A DNA stretch of 64,000 nt, taken from positions 2,666,001 to 2,730,000 of the forward strand of contig QANY01009387.1 in NCBI GenBank assembly GCA_003255025.1, in the 5' to 3' direction. Below the pieces are notes generated by a model. That model worked only from the letters and a program-made list of their open reading frames with translations, had not been told where the DNA came from and searched no databases. Position numbers and translations under genes: made by a program. Within the stretch, counting starts at the first letter, position 1. Each line of letters begins with the position of its first letter. Below are positions 46,687 to 58,855 of the stretch, in pieces. Origin of the DNA: Datisca glomerata (taxonomy: Eukaryota > Streptophyta > Magnoliopsida > Cucurbitales > Datiscaceae).

Positions 46687-47105
46687 CTTCTTTAGTTAGG
46701 TGCCTTTAAGTCCAAGCCTAATTTATCTTAGACTTGGATTGGCCTGTAAAACAGGACATAAGCATTCAAGAAAATAGAAGTTACGATTCTCTAAATAAGC
46801 GTTACACATGGCCGGTGATCACGGTGTTGCTAAAACTTTTAAGAGAACACTTATAAGGAATAACAATCACCATTCAAACACATTTCTTTCTACACATATT
46901 TTGATAAAAAAGCATTTTACAAAATACTTATAAGAGAGAAATGCTTTGCAGCTGTATCACCGCAACGTTTAAACATCGTTATGACGTGATAATGCACATG
47001 ACATAAAAAATCCTTACACATTTCAATATATAATATTTTTATTATATGTTCATTTATCACGTCTAAAATGAAATATCATGACAATGTTGGACATATATAT
47101 ATAGA

Positions 47106-47699
47106 TGAGATATTTTAACTTAATACATATTATTTAGATGAGACATGATTACCTCTAGGCGGTGCACTTAACCACACATAAGAGTTTTTTGAAATTTTTT
47201 AAAGGGTCAAATCCAAATGGTACTTCTAAAGTTTTATACTCATAAACCATTGAGTTTAGCATCATATATATGAATTAGTCAAATTAATCCCTATACACTA
47301 ACACCGTTATCTTAGAACTAGTAATCTTAACAGAAGTTATTTTTTAAAATGAAAACACTATTTACCTCCATTTTTTTATATTCTTTGTTCTCTCTCTCAT
47401 TCTGGTTTTCTTTCTTTATCTCTCTCTATTTTGTGTTTCTCCATTTCTCTCTTTCTTGATGCCTTTGTATTTGGCTTCAAAGATATCAAAATGGATCTTC
47501 TTACAAGGGTCTCCTTTAAGGTAAGATGGTGTACCAGCTCACTTCTACTAAGCGGTTATCATTTTAAGCTAAATTTACCTTTATTAGTACTAATAGAGAA
47601 CCATTGATTATACAACTTCCTAATTTTCTAGTAGTTTTCACTTTCTTTATATTTAAGTATTTGAATGTTGTATATTGTGTAATTTAGTGCGGGAGTGTG
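47106..47699. other. AT-rich spacer with a MULE-like terminal stretch
   Basis: 47206-47340 has the spaced pattern seen in MULE ends (GGGTCAAATCCAAATGGTAC, AATCCCTATACACTA, AACAGAAG). A pyrimidine-rich stretch (47370-47470) follows. No gene was recognised. Confidence 0.35.
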
Positions 47700-48250
47700 T
47701 ATGATTCGGTTCGGTCAGTTAGTAAAACGTTTTTGTAATCTAACTGAATTTACCGGTTACCTGTTAACCGAATCGAACCGAGCCTATGTAACCATCTAAA
47801 CCGAACCGAGCCTATGTAACCATCTAAACCGAACCGAATATAACCACAGTAATTGGTTCGATTTGGTTAATTGTAACTGGTCCAACTGCACAGTCTGCAC
47901 CTATAAAACTTCTTAAAACAACAAGAATTTTTGGACAAAGGACTAAGGGAGACGATAGTTGTCGACATGGAGAGGAAAGAAAATAGAGGCGCGAGGTGAG
48001 TGTTAGTGTTTCTGTTTGAGCATTTGGTTAATTAATTTTAGTTTTGGTTTTGGTTTTTTTTTTTTTACTTCAACTCAATAACAATAATTAATAATATAAA
48101 ATATATATTAAAAAATAGTTGTAATCAGTTCAAACCGATTACAGAGTTATTGAGATAAATAATCGAACAAAAAATGCGGGTATTAAAAATAACCGAACTG
48201 ATTACAATTGTTAAATGAAATGAACCGATTCAATTCGAGAGGAGTATATG
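47700..48250. repeat. CCGAACCG-rich dispersed repeat with a 28-bp tandem duplication
   Basis: Clusters of GGTTCGGT / ACCGAACCGA words occur throughout. At about 47776-47835 a 28-bp unit (start ACCGAGCCTATGTAACC) is duplicated exactly. The word family is the same as in the hAT-like element at 50208-50551, so this may be an older, end-decayed relative. Confidence 0.5.
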
Positions 48251-49694
48251 GGAACACCATTTTTCTACATTAACTGAATTTTAGTACCCAACAAAGATTC
48301 CATCATATCTTTCAATAGATGAAAAAACCTAACCGATCTACTACTTAGAAATAAAAGAGGGGAGAATCTTTACATTTCTTTTTGTGATGATTCAATTCAA
48401 ATTCAAAAGGATAAATGACAATGTTAATGTTCTGTTTTGTATATTATTTTATCAAACAATCTATCTGTAGCTATGATGAATGTTCATTTAATAAACGGTT
48501 CCAACCACAGTTAGTAAGTAGGTAATTATACGAATACAACATGCATACATTCCTTCTGACAAATTATTCGATTCGAGTCCTCGAATCCAACTTCGAAGTA
48601 CGGAAAACACGCATATTTTTCTCACAAAACGTTAAAACGCGTATAAATCGTTTGACAGATTACAGGGCTTGCAAAGTTGGCTCTCTAAGAAAGTGAAGAA
48701 GCATGTAGTATTTTTACAGTAAATTTCCAGATCCCTTCTTCTTCTCTTCTCAATGTGGGACAGTTAAAAAAACTTGCTTTAACTATTCCTTTTTTTAACT
48801 GCTTTTAACATTACTTTTTTTTTACTGCTTTTAGCATTCCTATTATCCTATAATGTTTGTTTTCTAAATTTGTTTAGCATTCCACCCTTCTTCTTCTCTT
48901 TTAAGATTTTTCATTTTCCTGATTAATAATTTAATTATCTATCATTTATTTATTTTAAAATACCATAATTTTTTAATTACTTTTAATTTAATTGATAAAC
49001 ATTATATTAGAGTATAAAAAGAATGATAACAAGACATATTATTATTTTAGAATATATTAATGAACATTTTTCGTATTTATTTTAAATTGAGTAATATTGT
49101 ATAAAGTTTAATATTTATTTAGTTATATATTTGTTTACAACAATAATTCATTAACTATACATTTTTACACATTTTAAATTATAAATTATAGATAATATGA
49201 ATGCTTGAGGTTTTTATGATCTTATTTTTATATTTGTAATATATTATTAAATTGACATATATTTGTAAATTTTGTAGCCGAATTTTATTGTCGTATTTTT
49301 AAAATGAAAAACATCTAATACCCATTTAATTCTCGTATCCGAATTTTTACATAGTATGAATTATTGACCAAATTTTTACCGAATGCTTGACCGTTTAATT
49401 CTTAAATAATACTCTATATTTTTACCGTACCTGAATTAACTAACTATAGTTCCAACTACTAACATTAACATTAGATCAGTGTTGCTTCAAGATTTTCCAA
49501 CATTTCCTTATCATAGATCAAGTAATATGTTGTGTGAGGATTCTTTTACCTCTAAAAAATATTGACACACAAGCTGTTGGTTAATTTGCTAGTGGAAAAA
49601 TTGGCGAAAGTTCAGTTATGACTCATGAGCTAATCTCTATGGAACTCTTTTATAACTTCTGTTAAGATTATTAGTTATAAGATTAATGGTATTA
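48251..49694. other. AT-rich intergenic sequence
   Basis: No coding signal, RNA gene or repeat with clear ends was recognised. An imperfect TTTTTTTAACTGCTTTTA/GCATTCC repetition occurs at about 48780-48845. Confidence 0.5.
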
Positions 49695-50755
49695 GGGCTT
49701 GTTTGAAACTCATTGACATGATATTTTATATTTTCAACTATAAAATAAATTATCTAATTCATGCTATATAATAGTAAATTTAAACTAATTCATTCAATTA
49801 TAACAATAATTGATATACTAAAAAAAGTTTCATGGAAAAGTGATTGATACAAACATAATTAAAAAATCAACAACACATAAGAAAATAAAAAAAAAACCTA
49901 ATAGATGCACAATAACACAGCCAAAAAAAGACCAACAACCAAACAAAATTTATCTTCAAATAAAAATGCAAGAAACCCAAATTGCAGGGGATATCACCAT
50001 CAAATTAAAAATGCAAGAAACCCAAATAACTTCCGTGTTTCCATTGTCGAGTTGGGCAAGACAGAGAAAATTGAAATAGAAAGATAGATAGGGAGAAAAA
50101 CAGAAAGACGAAATAGGGATAGGCCGCTTTTGTAGAAACAAAGCTTCATCGGCGGGAACAAAACTTCACCGGCAGGAACAAAGCTTCGTGTGGTTGCTAG
50201 TCTCTATTATGGGTGTTCACAGTTTGGCTGGGGTCAGGTTTTGGGTGAAAAATTAAACTGAACCGAAACTTCGGTTCGGCTAAGAACCTAACCGAACTGA
50301 ACCATGGGTTTCGGTTCGGTTCTATATTATTAATTAAAAATAATTTTTAAATGATACTATTGAAAAAATATATAAAATTAAAGTTTTGTCTCGGTTCAGG
50401 TTCGAGTTTATAAGAAATTATATATAAAAAGTAAAAAATATATAATTTTAATATTTCGGTTCAGTTCGAAAACCACCAACTTTCTGAACTGAACCGAACT
50501 AGTCATTTTCGATTTGGTTCGGTCGGTTCGGGACAATTTTGAACACCCCTAGTCTTCGTGAGTCTTCAGCTTTGTTTTTCTTAGTCCCGTGTAGTCCCCC
50601 CTAAAAGGAGATGACTAAATTATCTCATGTGGGTGGGACTAAAGAGTCCCACCGTATTTACTAGTACGGTTCCACATTTTGTCAAAAGCCAGACAGTACT
50701 AAAATAGTATTGTCCTACTTTTAGTACTGTAGAGTACGGGCTACCAAACAAGCTC
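49695..50755. mobile_element. PIF/Harbinger-like (Tourist) non-autonomous element
   Basis: The terminal inverted repeats GGGCTTGTTTG (left) and CAAACAAGCTC (right, reverse complement GAGCTTGTTTG) match at 10 of 11 positions and are flanked by the 3-bp duplication TTA (49692-49694 and 50756-50758). TTA duplications and GG(G)C.TTGTTTG ends are typical of this superfamily. There is no transposase. A hAT-like MITE is nested at 50208-50551. Confidence 0.65.
50208..50551. mobile_element. hAT-like MITE nested in the Harbinger-like element
   Basis: Ends TATGGGTGTTCA and TGAACACCCCTA are inverted repeats with 11 of 12 matches. The flanking 8-mers GTCTCTAT and GTCTTCGT agree at 5 of 8 positions, in keeping with an old 8-bp hAT duplication. 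The interior is rich in GGTTCGGTT words on both sides, giving a near-palindromic hairpin-like element of 344 bp. Confidence 0.6.
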
Positions 50756-50828
50756 TTAGTGTCTAAGGGTTAACTTGGCTAATTCATGTACATTAAGAGG
50801 TCGTTTGGTACGGGTTAAATAAGAATGT

Positions 50829-51282
50829 TGTAACCGTTGGGTAATTATATTTATGTAACATGTTGATTATATTAACATATAAAATACAACATAAATAAAG
50901 TTTTAAAAAGTGTGTTATAATTGAATTATATTTTAAATTCTATTATTTAGTTTTATAGAGATAATTCACTTCTCCTCTACATTAAAAATAATTTTGTACA
51001 AAGTTGAGTTTTCTCAATATAACTTCTTAAAGAATTTGCTACAATTCAATCAAAGTTATCAATTAAAATTAACTTTAAATTATTTATTAATTTTTTTTCT
51101 AGATTCATTAAATAGATGAATGAATTTGAAATTAATGCTTACTTGATCAATTTATTATAATTCTAAAAATAATAAATTATTAAATGACACATGTAATTTA
51201 TAAAGTTAGTTTGGATAATACATCAATAATAAGTGTACAAAAATGTCAAAAAATGATTCTCATATCGTCCTCACTTTTAATT
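50829..51282. repeat. Direct repeat, copy 1 (uninterrupted)
   Basis: About 454 bp beginning TGTAACCGTTGGGTAA, containing ACATATAAAATA, GTGTTATAATT and CATTAAAAATAATTTTGTAC. It is matched by the split copy at 51647-51808 plus 53516-53795. TE type is unknown; two direct copies about 360 bp apart could be the LTRs of a small TRIM-like element. Confidence 0.75.
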
Positions 51283-51646
51283 ATTATTCAATACATATGT
51301 GTGTTGCATGTGTAAATGAATCAATTATATTTTTAACAATGATTATTACTTATAGTCATGTTGTGTTTGTGTGAGTTAAAAAAATGGATTTAACCTCATA
51401 TTTGTTTTGAATTTATGTTAGTAAGATAAACAAATTTATATTGTTGTTATTTGCTTACATATTGTTATTCAACGAAGTTCTAGAATGCCACATATATGCT
51501 TTAGAAAAAGAAATAGTATATAATAGAAATTTGTTCTCAAAATTAAAATAACGATTGACGTCATTATAATTAAATCATTTATTTCTTGTTTTCTTTTTAA
51601 CTTGATTTTAATGTTTCATTTGTATTGCAAATTTAATTTTTTTGCA

Positions 51647-53795
51647 TGTAACTTTTGGGTAACTATATTTATGTAACATCTTGAGTATATTAACATATAA
51701 AATATAGTATAAATCAAGTTTCTAGGTGTGTTATAATTTAATTATATTTTAAATTCAATTATTTAAGTTTTATAGAGATAATTTAATTTTTCTTTACATT
51801 AAAAATAATCTTATATATAAAGTTTGGTATGTACACTTCTCATTATGTTAAGTGTCCATCCCAACCTTATGCCATGTGTAATGTCCATCCAAACTAACTT
51901 TACATATATAAATTGAATTTACTATATTCTTAACAATAATTAAATGCCAAAAAAAATTCATAACTGATTAGAGAAATATAAAAGATCATGTAAATAGTTT
52001 ATGTACATCTCACATCCTTTATTCAATCCTCGTGAATATGATATGACTTATAAGCGTTTTCCAAAGAAACTCATAAGTAAAAGATCAAAAATAGAAAGAA
52101 AAAAAATCAGGTGTATATACACAAAGATACCTAATGGGTTGCCAAACACAATAGAATATTCAATCTATACACATATATATAAATTCACACACACAGATAT
52201 ATATATATATATATAAACTATGTCGAGTACAGTCGCACGCGTAGATTTAGAATTTATACCCAAATTCTATTAAAATAATAATATTATCAATTAATAATAT
52301 TAATACGAAGATTGATTGATTATCATTTAAATATGACCAGCTTTTTACATTCCAATCATTCATTGCTTTCTTTTCACAACTCAATTTTAATTTATTATAT
52401 GTTAATAAGAGATGGAGGGAAATTGTTTTAAAGGAATGCAAGTTATGTCCCTAATAAATGTGGGTCAATGAAAGGATGCAAACTCTCCCAAATAAGTTTA
52501 AATTGGGCTATTTAAATGCTTAATTATTGAGAAAAACAGATAGAGGAGAGTATAGAAAGCCCCTCAACGTAGACGTCTTTCATAGATAATTCATGATCTG
52601 CATGTTTATAAAGGTTAATCATCATTTGTATTTCGTTTAGCTCTTAAAATTTTTGAGCTGATATCATTTCAAATATTATGTTGTTATATTTGATTTATTT
52701 ACTAATAAATTGTTTTTCTGCTTTGTTTATTTCTACACACGTTGATATTATATATCCTCGGTTATTTATATTATTATTATCCAATTGTTAAGAACAAATT
52801 TAAATCTTTGAATATTATTTATGGTTAGTAGTCTCTTTATTTGATTACTTTCTCATGCAAAATGAAAATATTTTTCCTCTACCCTCATAAAGGTCGGTAG
52901 TGAAGGCTTGTACATAAAGATGACAGAAGATGAAAGAAGCTAAGAGGAAGAGATGAAGAAGAGAATGACGAACACAAGAGAAAATATCAATACCTCGAAG
53001 ACAGAACCAAGCGTCTTCATATATAAGCCAAGAACATAGATCTAAAGACGTTTTAAGAGAAAGACTATAATACCCTTAAACTAACTAAATCAATAACTAT
53101 CTGACTAACCTTATCTACTTACAGGTGTGGTTCTAGGTAATTTTAGCATTTTAGTAATTGGTTAAATGTATTTTACCATTTCTAAGAAAATATTTTATAT
53201 ATATTATACAAAAACGTATGAAACGTAGAATTATATCAATTTTTAGATTTGATATATTATTTGAAATGGAAATGTTTGGAACATATTTATATTTATATGT
53301 ATATTCTAGGTCACAGATGAATAGACTTTTCAACTCATGTCTTTTAATTTTTCTCTTTATCTTTTAATTATATATTTGGGTATCTTTCCCTGTGATAATT
53401 TCTATTCTAATTCACGTAATTCACAAGTATGATTACCAAACAATATTAATAGTCAAAATAATTTTTTTGTATAGAAATCCAGGCATAACACAGGTATTTT
53501 ACTAGTTTAGTACAAAGTTGAGTTTTCTCTATATAATTTTTAAAAAAAATTACTACAATTCAATCAAAGTTATTAACTAAAATTAAATTAAAATTAATTA
53601 TTAATTACTTTTTTATAAATTCATTAAATTGATTATTGAACTTTGAAATTAATGTAATGATCCATTTATTATAACTTTAGAAATAACCAATTATTAAATG
53701 ACACATATAACTTATAAGGTTATTTTGGAGTAATGTATCAATGATAAGTACACAAAATTGTCTGAAAATGTTCACATCTCCTCCTTATTTTTAAT
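51647..53795. repeat. Direct repeat, copy 2 (split by a Helitron)
   Basis: 51647-51808 matches the first part of copy 1 and 53516-53795 matches the rest. The two halves join without gain or loss at AAAATAA|TTTAGTACAAAG, against AAAATAATTTTGTACAAAG in copy 1. Confidence 0.75.
51809..53515 (+). mobile_element. Non-autonomous Helitron, 1707 bp
   Basis: It begins TCTTATATATAAAGTTTGG, ends GGTATTTTACTAG, and is inserted between A (51808) and T (53516) without target duplication. The flanking direct-repeat copy 1 supplies the empty site. Ahead of CTAG, ATCCAGGCATAACACAGGTATT looks like a decayed hairpin. No Rep/helicase sequence was found; a GA-rich stretch (about 52900-52985) and a TA run (52195-52215) lie inside. 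Confidence 0.75.
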
Positions 53796-54529
53796 ATATT
53801 ATAGATTATAGATAAATGAAGTAATATTTCATTAAAAATACATGGTTATTTGTACTGATTATAGTAGCTAATAAATTGTTACTCCTAATTTACGTTATAA
53901 TTCAACAAAAATAATACTTTATTTAAAAAATATATCAAGAAACTTCAATCAATTTTAAAAACATGTTTTTGAAGATATATCACATAGAATAAAAGGAGAA
54001 AAATATACCGAACACAAATCAAATTAAAAAATAGATACGTACGTTCTTACAACTTAATTATTATGAATTATAATAATCACAGTTATTATGACGTTTCAAT
54101 TTTTATTTACAAATAATATACTATAAGCATATTAAGGTGAAAGCCTCCATTTTCTCCGCAACTCTAGGGGATTGGACACTTTATTTCAAAACTTTAAAAA
54201 CCGATATTTTAGCGTATAATTTTTAAAATGTAAATCTCGTAATTCCTATTTAAACGGCAACGGTCATTACTAATGGAATGATCTTCTTATTTAAATTGGG
54301 AAGAATTAAGACTCAAATAACACGATCTTCAACATAATAGGGCAGATAAATAATGCAAATTTGTGCGATTTAATGCCCATTTCCCCCAAATTCGCGTTGG
54401 AGATCGTGTAATGTAGGTTATAAATTTTCTCAATTTTATCACTTGCCACATGATCATTCCGTTAATATTGATGACAGACGTAAAGACTACGGGTAGATTA
54501 CATTTATAAATTTATAGAATTAAAATATT
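53796..54529. other. AT-rich intergenic sequence
   Basis: No coding or repeat signature was recognised. Confidence 0.5.
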
Positions 54530-55730
54530 TACTGGTGGGGCTCCGAGTGTCTCTCATTTGCTGTTTGCAGCTGATAATTTCTTCTTTTTTAGGTTGATTT
54601 GGATGAATGTCATGTTATGAAAAATATTCTCTCACAGTATGAGGCGGATTCGGGTCAAGCAGTAAATTTTGGGAAGTCTAGCTTGTTTTTCAGTAGCAAT
54701 GTGGGGTTAGAGCTACATGAAGGTATTCAACAGGTTCTTGGTGTGACAAATAGCCTAGATAATGATCAATATCTGGGGTTACCATCTTTAATTGGCAGAA
54801 AGAAGTGAGATATTTTCAATTATTTGAGAGATCGGTTGTGGTAGAAGCTTTTTGGAAGATCAAATAGATTCTTCTCTCAGGCTAGCAAAGAGGTTTTTAT
54901 CAAAGTTGTAGCACATGCTCTACCTTCTTATTGTATGAACACCCTTCTCCTCCCTGCCTCTTTATGTGAGAAACTGCAGAGAATTATGAATTCTTTTCTA
55001 GCGGCGCTCAAAACATGGTGAATCAAAGTGAACCCATTGGGTTACTTGGGATCGCTTATGCTGGCGAAAAGAATATGGTGGTTTGAGATTTCGTCATTTA
55101 TACTCCTTCATTCTTGCTATGTTGGATAAGCAAGTTTGGAACCTTATATCCCATCCTTTTGCCCTGGCTTCACGTGTTCTCAAAGCAAAATATTTTCGGA
55201 ATGGGTCTTTATTTTCAGCTCAAGTGGGTAGCAACACGAGCTTTATTTGGCAGAGCATTTAGCATACAATTTCACATATTCGGAGCAATTTTATTAAAGT
55301 TTGTTCTCATCCTTGGATTCCAAATTATCATGATTTTTTACCTAGAACGGAGATCAAACAAGGGCTTGAAGATATTTTGGTTAGTGATCTAATGATTCAT
55401 GGCTGTCGTGAATGAGCTGTTGAGCTGTTGTATGAAGTTTTCGATTAGGAAGATGTAACGACATTCTTAGTATTCCAACGGGTTCTATGGCAGAGACGGA
55501 TTGTTTGATGGGGCATTTTAACCCTAAAGGTATCTACACTGTCAGATCAGGCACCCGTGCCAGAAATTTGATTCCTGGCGTTGGCGTCACTGATTTTTGA
55601 AAATCGGCAATGTCACCTGAATTTACTATTCCGGCGACGTCGTCGGAAAATTGTCACTGGCGGCGGTTGTGGCTGGCCGGCGGTGAAGGGAGGCGCAAAA
55701 GAGTCATATCGTTGATGGCAAATGTTGTCA
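54530..55730 (+). pseudogene. LINE (non-LTR) reverse transcriptase C-terminal part
   Basis: The frames give GAPSVSHLLFADNFFFF (catalytic FADD decayed to FADN), then ILSQYEADSGQAVNFGKSSL, QYLGLPSLIGRKK, CWISKFGTLYP, GHFNPKGIYTVRSG and finally a W..LW block. This is the order found in plant L1-type LINEs from RT motif C through the thumb to the RNase H/zinc region. Several stops and frame shifts are present. The earlier RT part is not upstream, so it is a 5'-truncated or rearranged copy. Confidence 0.85.
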
Positions 55731-56714
55731 CATTTGAAAATGTTTCGTAGAAACCCTAACACTAACTTACCCTATCACTACAGAATTTGTTGATAACCCT
55801 ATCTCTATCTATTATCTTTTTAAATTTTGAAATTAATGTGCTTTTAAAATTACTAGGTTCATTGAATTTGACCAAAGTTTGAGTAAATCAAATAAAATGT
55901 TTATTTGACTAAGTCAAAGCCAATTAATTTTAAAGGGATAATTATAGAAATTAATTTTAATTAAAAAAATAGTTTTTCCTAATTAAATCGGATCTTGATC
56001 AAAGCTTGAAGATTATAAAGATGGACAATAAGATGAGAAGGCAATATTTGAGAAATATGTATTTTTGAAGTCCGCTTTGTAATATTATTTATTTATTTTA
56101 AGGGTTATAATTTAAAAATATTCAATAGTCACTATGTCCGTTATTATTTTATTTAATTGTTATGTTTGATAAAATATCCATGCATTAGTCAATCACATGC
56201 CTTACATGAAAATTCCACACAGTTTTATTGAATCATGCATCTCATCAATAGAAACATGATTTATTAGGATTGTCCTAATATGTTTACATGTATTGTTTAT
56301 GAAATTAATTGCATGTAAACTGTTTGGTTTTAATTAGTTAAAACTCGGTAGCCACACTAAATGCTATAGTAAACTTTAGTATAACCGACTTTAGTAAAAG
56401 AGTTTTATTAAAGTTTGATAAATATAATTAATTAGTTAGTCTAAGTTCACCTAATTATGAATTATGTGTTTTAGAATGTTAAATGAACTTAGAACAATGA
56501 GATTGACATAACAGATGATTAAATATTCATTGGGTTATTATTTTAACCAGTGATTAATTTAGAATTAATTGATTAGTTAAAATAGAAACATATAATCCTA
56601 AAATAGTAAGTGGAAGAATGTTGACATGTCAATGTTAACATATAGTCTCAATCATTAGTACAACACCATGTGGTGCAGTAAGAGTCTCGAGATGGCTTTG
56701 TTTTCATCCCCCTA
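55731..56714. other. AT-rich spacer between LINE and copia remnants
   Basis: No coding signal was found. It replaces the expected 5' part of the copia element that starts abruptly at 56715, so it holds a rearrangement or another insertion. No LTR could be matched to the 3' LTR at 61587. Confidence 0.4.
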
Positions 56715-58855
56715 ATAAAGGTTTTGAAAAGTTTAAAGGCTTCATGGCCGAAGTTGAAAAGCAATTTGATAAATCATTAAAAACCCTTCGATCCGATCGA
56801 GGTGGTGAATACTTAGATTTAAAATTCAAAGATTATTTAATAGAGTGTGGAATCCTATTCCAACTCACAGTACCTGGAACACCATAGCAAAATTATGTCG
56901 TAGAAAGGAAAAACCAAACCTTATTAGATATGATTAGGTCGATGTTAAACTACTCATCACTGTCGCTTACATTTTGAGGATATGCACTACACACGACTAC
57001 TGACGTTTTGAATGCATCGCCTTCTAAGTCTGTAAGTAAGACGCCTTTAGAGTTATGGAATGACTTCAAACCTAGTTTCCGTCATTTCTTTATATATGGG
57101 TATCCAGCTTACATTCTTAGACTCAAGACCAGAAAGTTTGACTCAATGTCTGAAGTATGCATATTCGTAGGCCATGCTCTAGAGACTAGATGTGAGTACT
57201 TTTATAGTCATAACGATCAAAAGGTGTTTGTGTCGACAAATGCAACATTCTTTGAGCATGATTATATGCAAAATTATAAACCTCATAGTAAAGTGGTTCT
57301 CAAGAAATTAGCGACTGATGAGATCAGACCACTACTGATAAATGACAAGCTAGAGAAACCATAGTTCCTGCAAAGCAAATCCTGGTGCAACGTCGTAGTG
57401 GGAGGGTTGTGAGACAACCAGAACGCTATGAACTAGAGGCACATGTCCTAGTGTCAGACATTGATAATGACGATCAATTATCTTATGAAGAAGCAATGAA
57501 TGATCCTGAAAATGAGAAACGGCAAGATGCCGTGAACCAGAAAATGAAATCTATGTTTTCTAATTCCATCTGAGAACTTGTAGATCCACCCAAAGATGTC
57601 GGGCCCATTGAACGTAAATGGATGTTCAAGAAGAAAAGAGGTGCAGATGGGAAAATAGAGACTTTTAAGGAACGGTTAGTAGCCAATGGTTATACACCAA
57701 GAGAGAGAGAGCCGATTATGAAGATACATTCTCCCATATGGCCATGCTAAAATCCGTTCGCATCTTTTTTATCCATAACAACTAGTTTTGACTAAGAGAT
57801 ATGACAAATGGACGTCAAGACATCTTTTTTGAATTACTCTCTTGAAGAAAGCATCTATATGATGCAACCATAAATGTTCATACAAAATGGGCAAGTCAGA
57901 ATGTATGTAAGTTGCTTAAATCCATTTATGGATTAAAATAAGCATCTAGATCTTGGAGTCTTACCTTTGATGAGATTATAAAGTCTTATAACTTTGAGCA
58001 AAATGTTAACGAAGCCTGCGTTTATAAATACATCAAAGACAAGATAGTAGTTTTCTTAGTTTTTTATGTTGATAATATTCTACTCATTGGGAATGATGTA
58101 GAAACTCTGTCAAAAATAAAAACGTGGTTAGCTGAGAAATTCTAAATTAAAGATTTGGGAGAAGCGAGTTATGTTCTGAGTATCCAAATCTTAAATGATA
58201 GAAAGAACAATTTATTGTCACTTTCTCAGGCATTTTATATTGCTAAGGTGCTGAAGAGATTCTCTCTGGAGAATTCCAAGAAAGGTCAACTACCGACCAG
58301 ACATGAAATTGTCCTCTCCAAGAAACAATATCCTAAGACACCTCAGGAGGAAGAGGTAACGAGAAAGGTTCCCTATACTTCAGTAGCTGAAAGTCTCATG
58401 TATGCCATGTTATGTGCGAGACTGAACATCCATCATGTAGTGGAATTGTCAATCGTTATCAATTGAATCCAGGTTTGGAACACTAGATTGCAAGAAAGCA
58501 CATTCTCAAATATCTTAGGAGAATGAGAAACTATATGCCTGTTTATTCAGGTGGAGACCTGAACTCCACTGGATATATTGATTATGATTTTCAATCAGAC
58601 AGAGACAATCGAAAGTCGACATTTAGATCAGTATTCATCCTAGGTGGGGGAGTTGTAATTTGGATAAGTATTAAACAATTCAGCATTGTAGATTCCACTA
58701 TGGAAACTGTTTATATAGCGGCTTGTGAGGCTGCGAAATAAGTGGTATGGCTCATAAAGTTCTGTACTGATATGAAAATAGTTCCAGATATGGACAAGTA
58801 ACTTATCTTGTACTGTGACAACAGTGACGTAGTAGAGAATTCCAAGGAACCGAAG
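56715..58855 (+). pseudogene. Ty1/copia polyprotein remnant: integrase, RT, RNase H
   Basis: In order: EKFKGFMAEVEKQFDKSLKT, LRSDRGGEYLD and VVERKNQTLLDMIRSML (integrase catalytic core); KTPLELWNDFKPSFRHF and a KFDSMSEVCIFVGHALET block; QLSYEEAMNDPENEK; IERKWMFKKKRGADGKIE (RT start, about 57609); QMDVKTSFLNYSLEESIY; VFYVDNILLIGND (YVDD altered to YVDN, about 58053-58091); KVPYTSVAESLMYAM; RNase H with DRDNRKSTFRS and STMETVYIAACEAAK. Stops and frame changes are common. It continues after the solo LTR at 61374. Confidence 0.9.

Larger units (their letters stand above)
44668..47105 (-). mobile_element. Helitron candidate, non-autonomous, minus strand
   Basis: On the minus strand the sequence CCCGCACATTGCATGGGCATATCACTAG ends at 44668. 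It contains a hairpin (CCCGCACATTGCATGGG, imperfect) about 10 nt before CTAG, and is followed by T: the canonical Helitron 3' end. The best 5' end on the same strand is TCTATATATATATGTCC starting at 47105, preceded by A, giving the A^T insertion rule. The 3' end is convincing; the 5' end rests on the consensus only. No Rep/helicase ORF is present. A microsatellite and a possible MITE lie inside. Confidence 0.5.
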
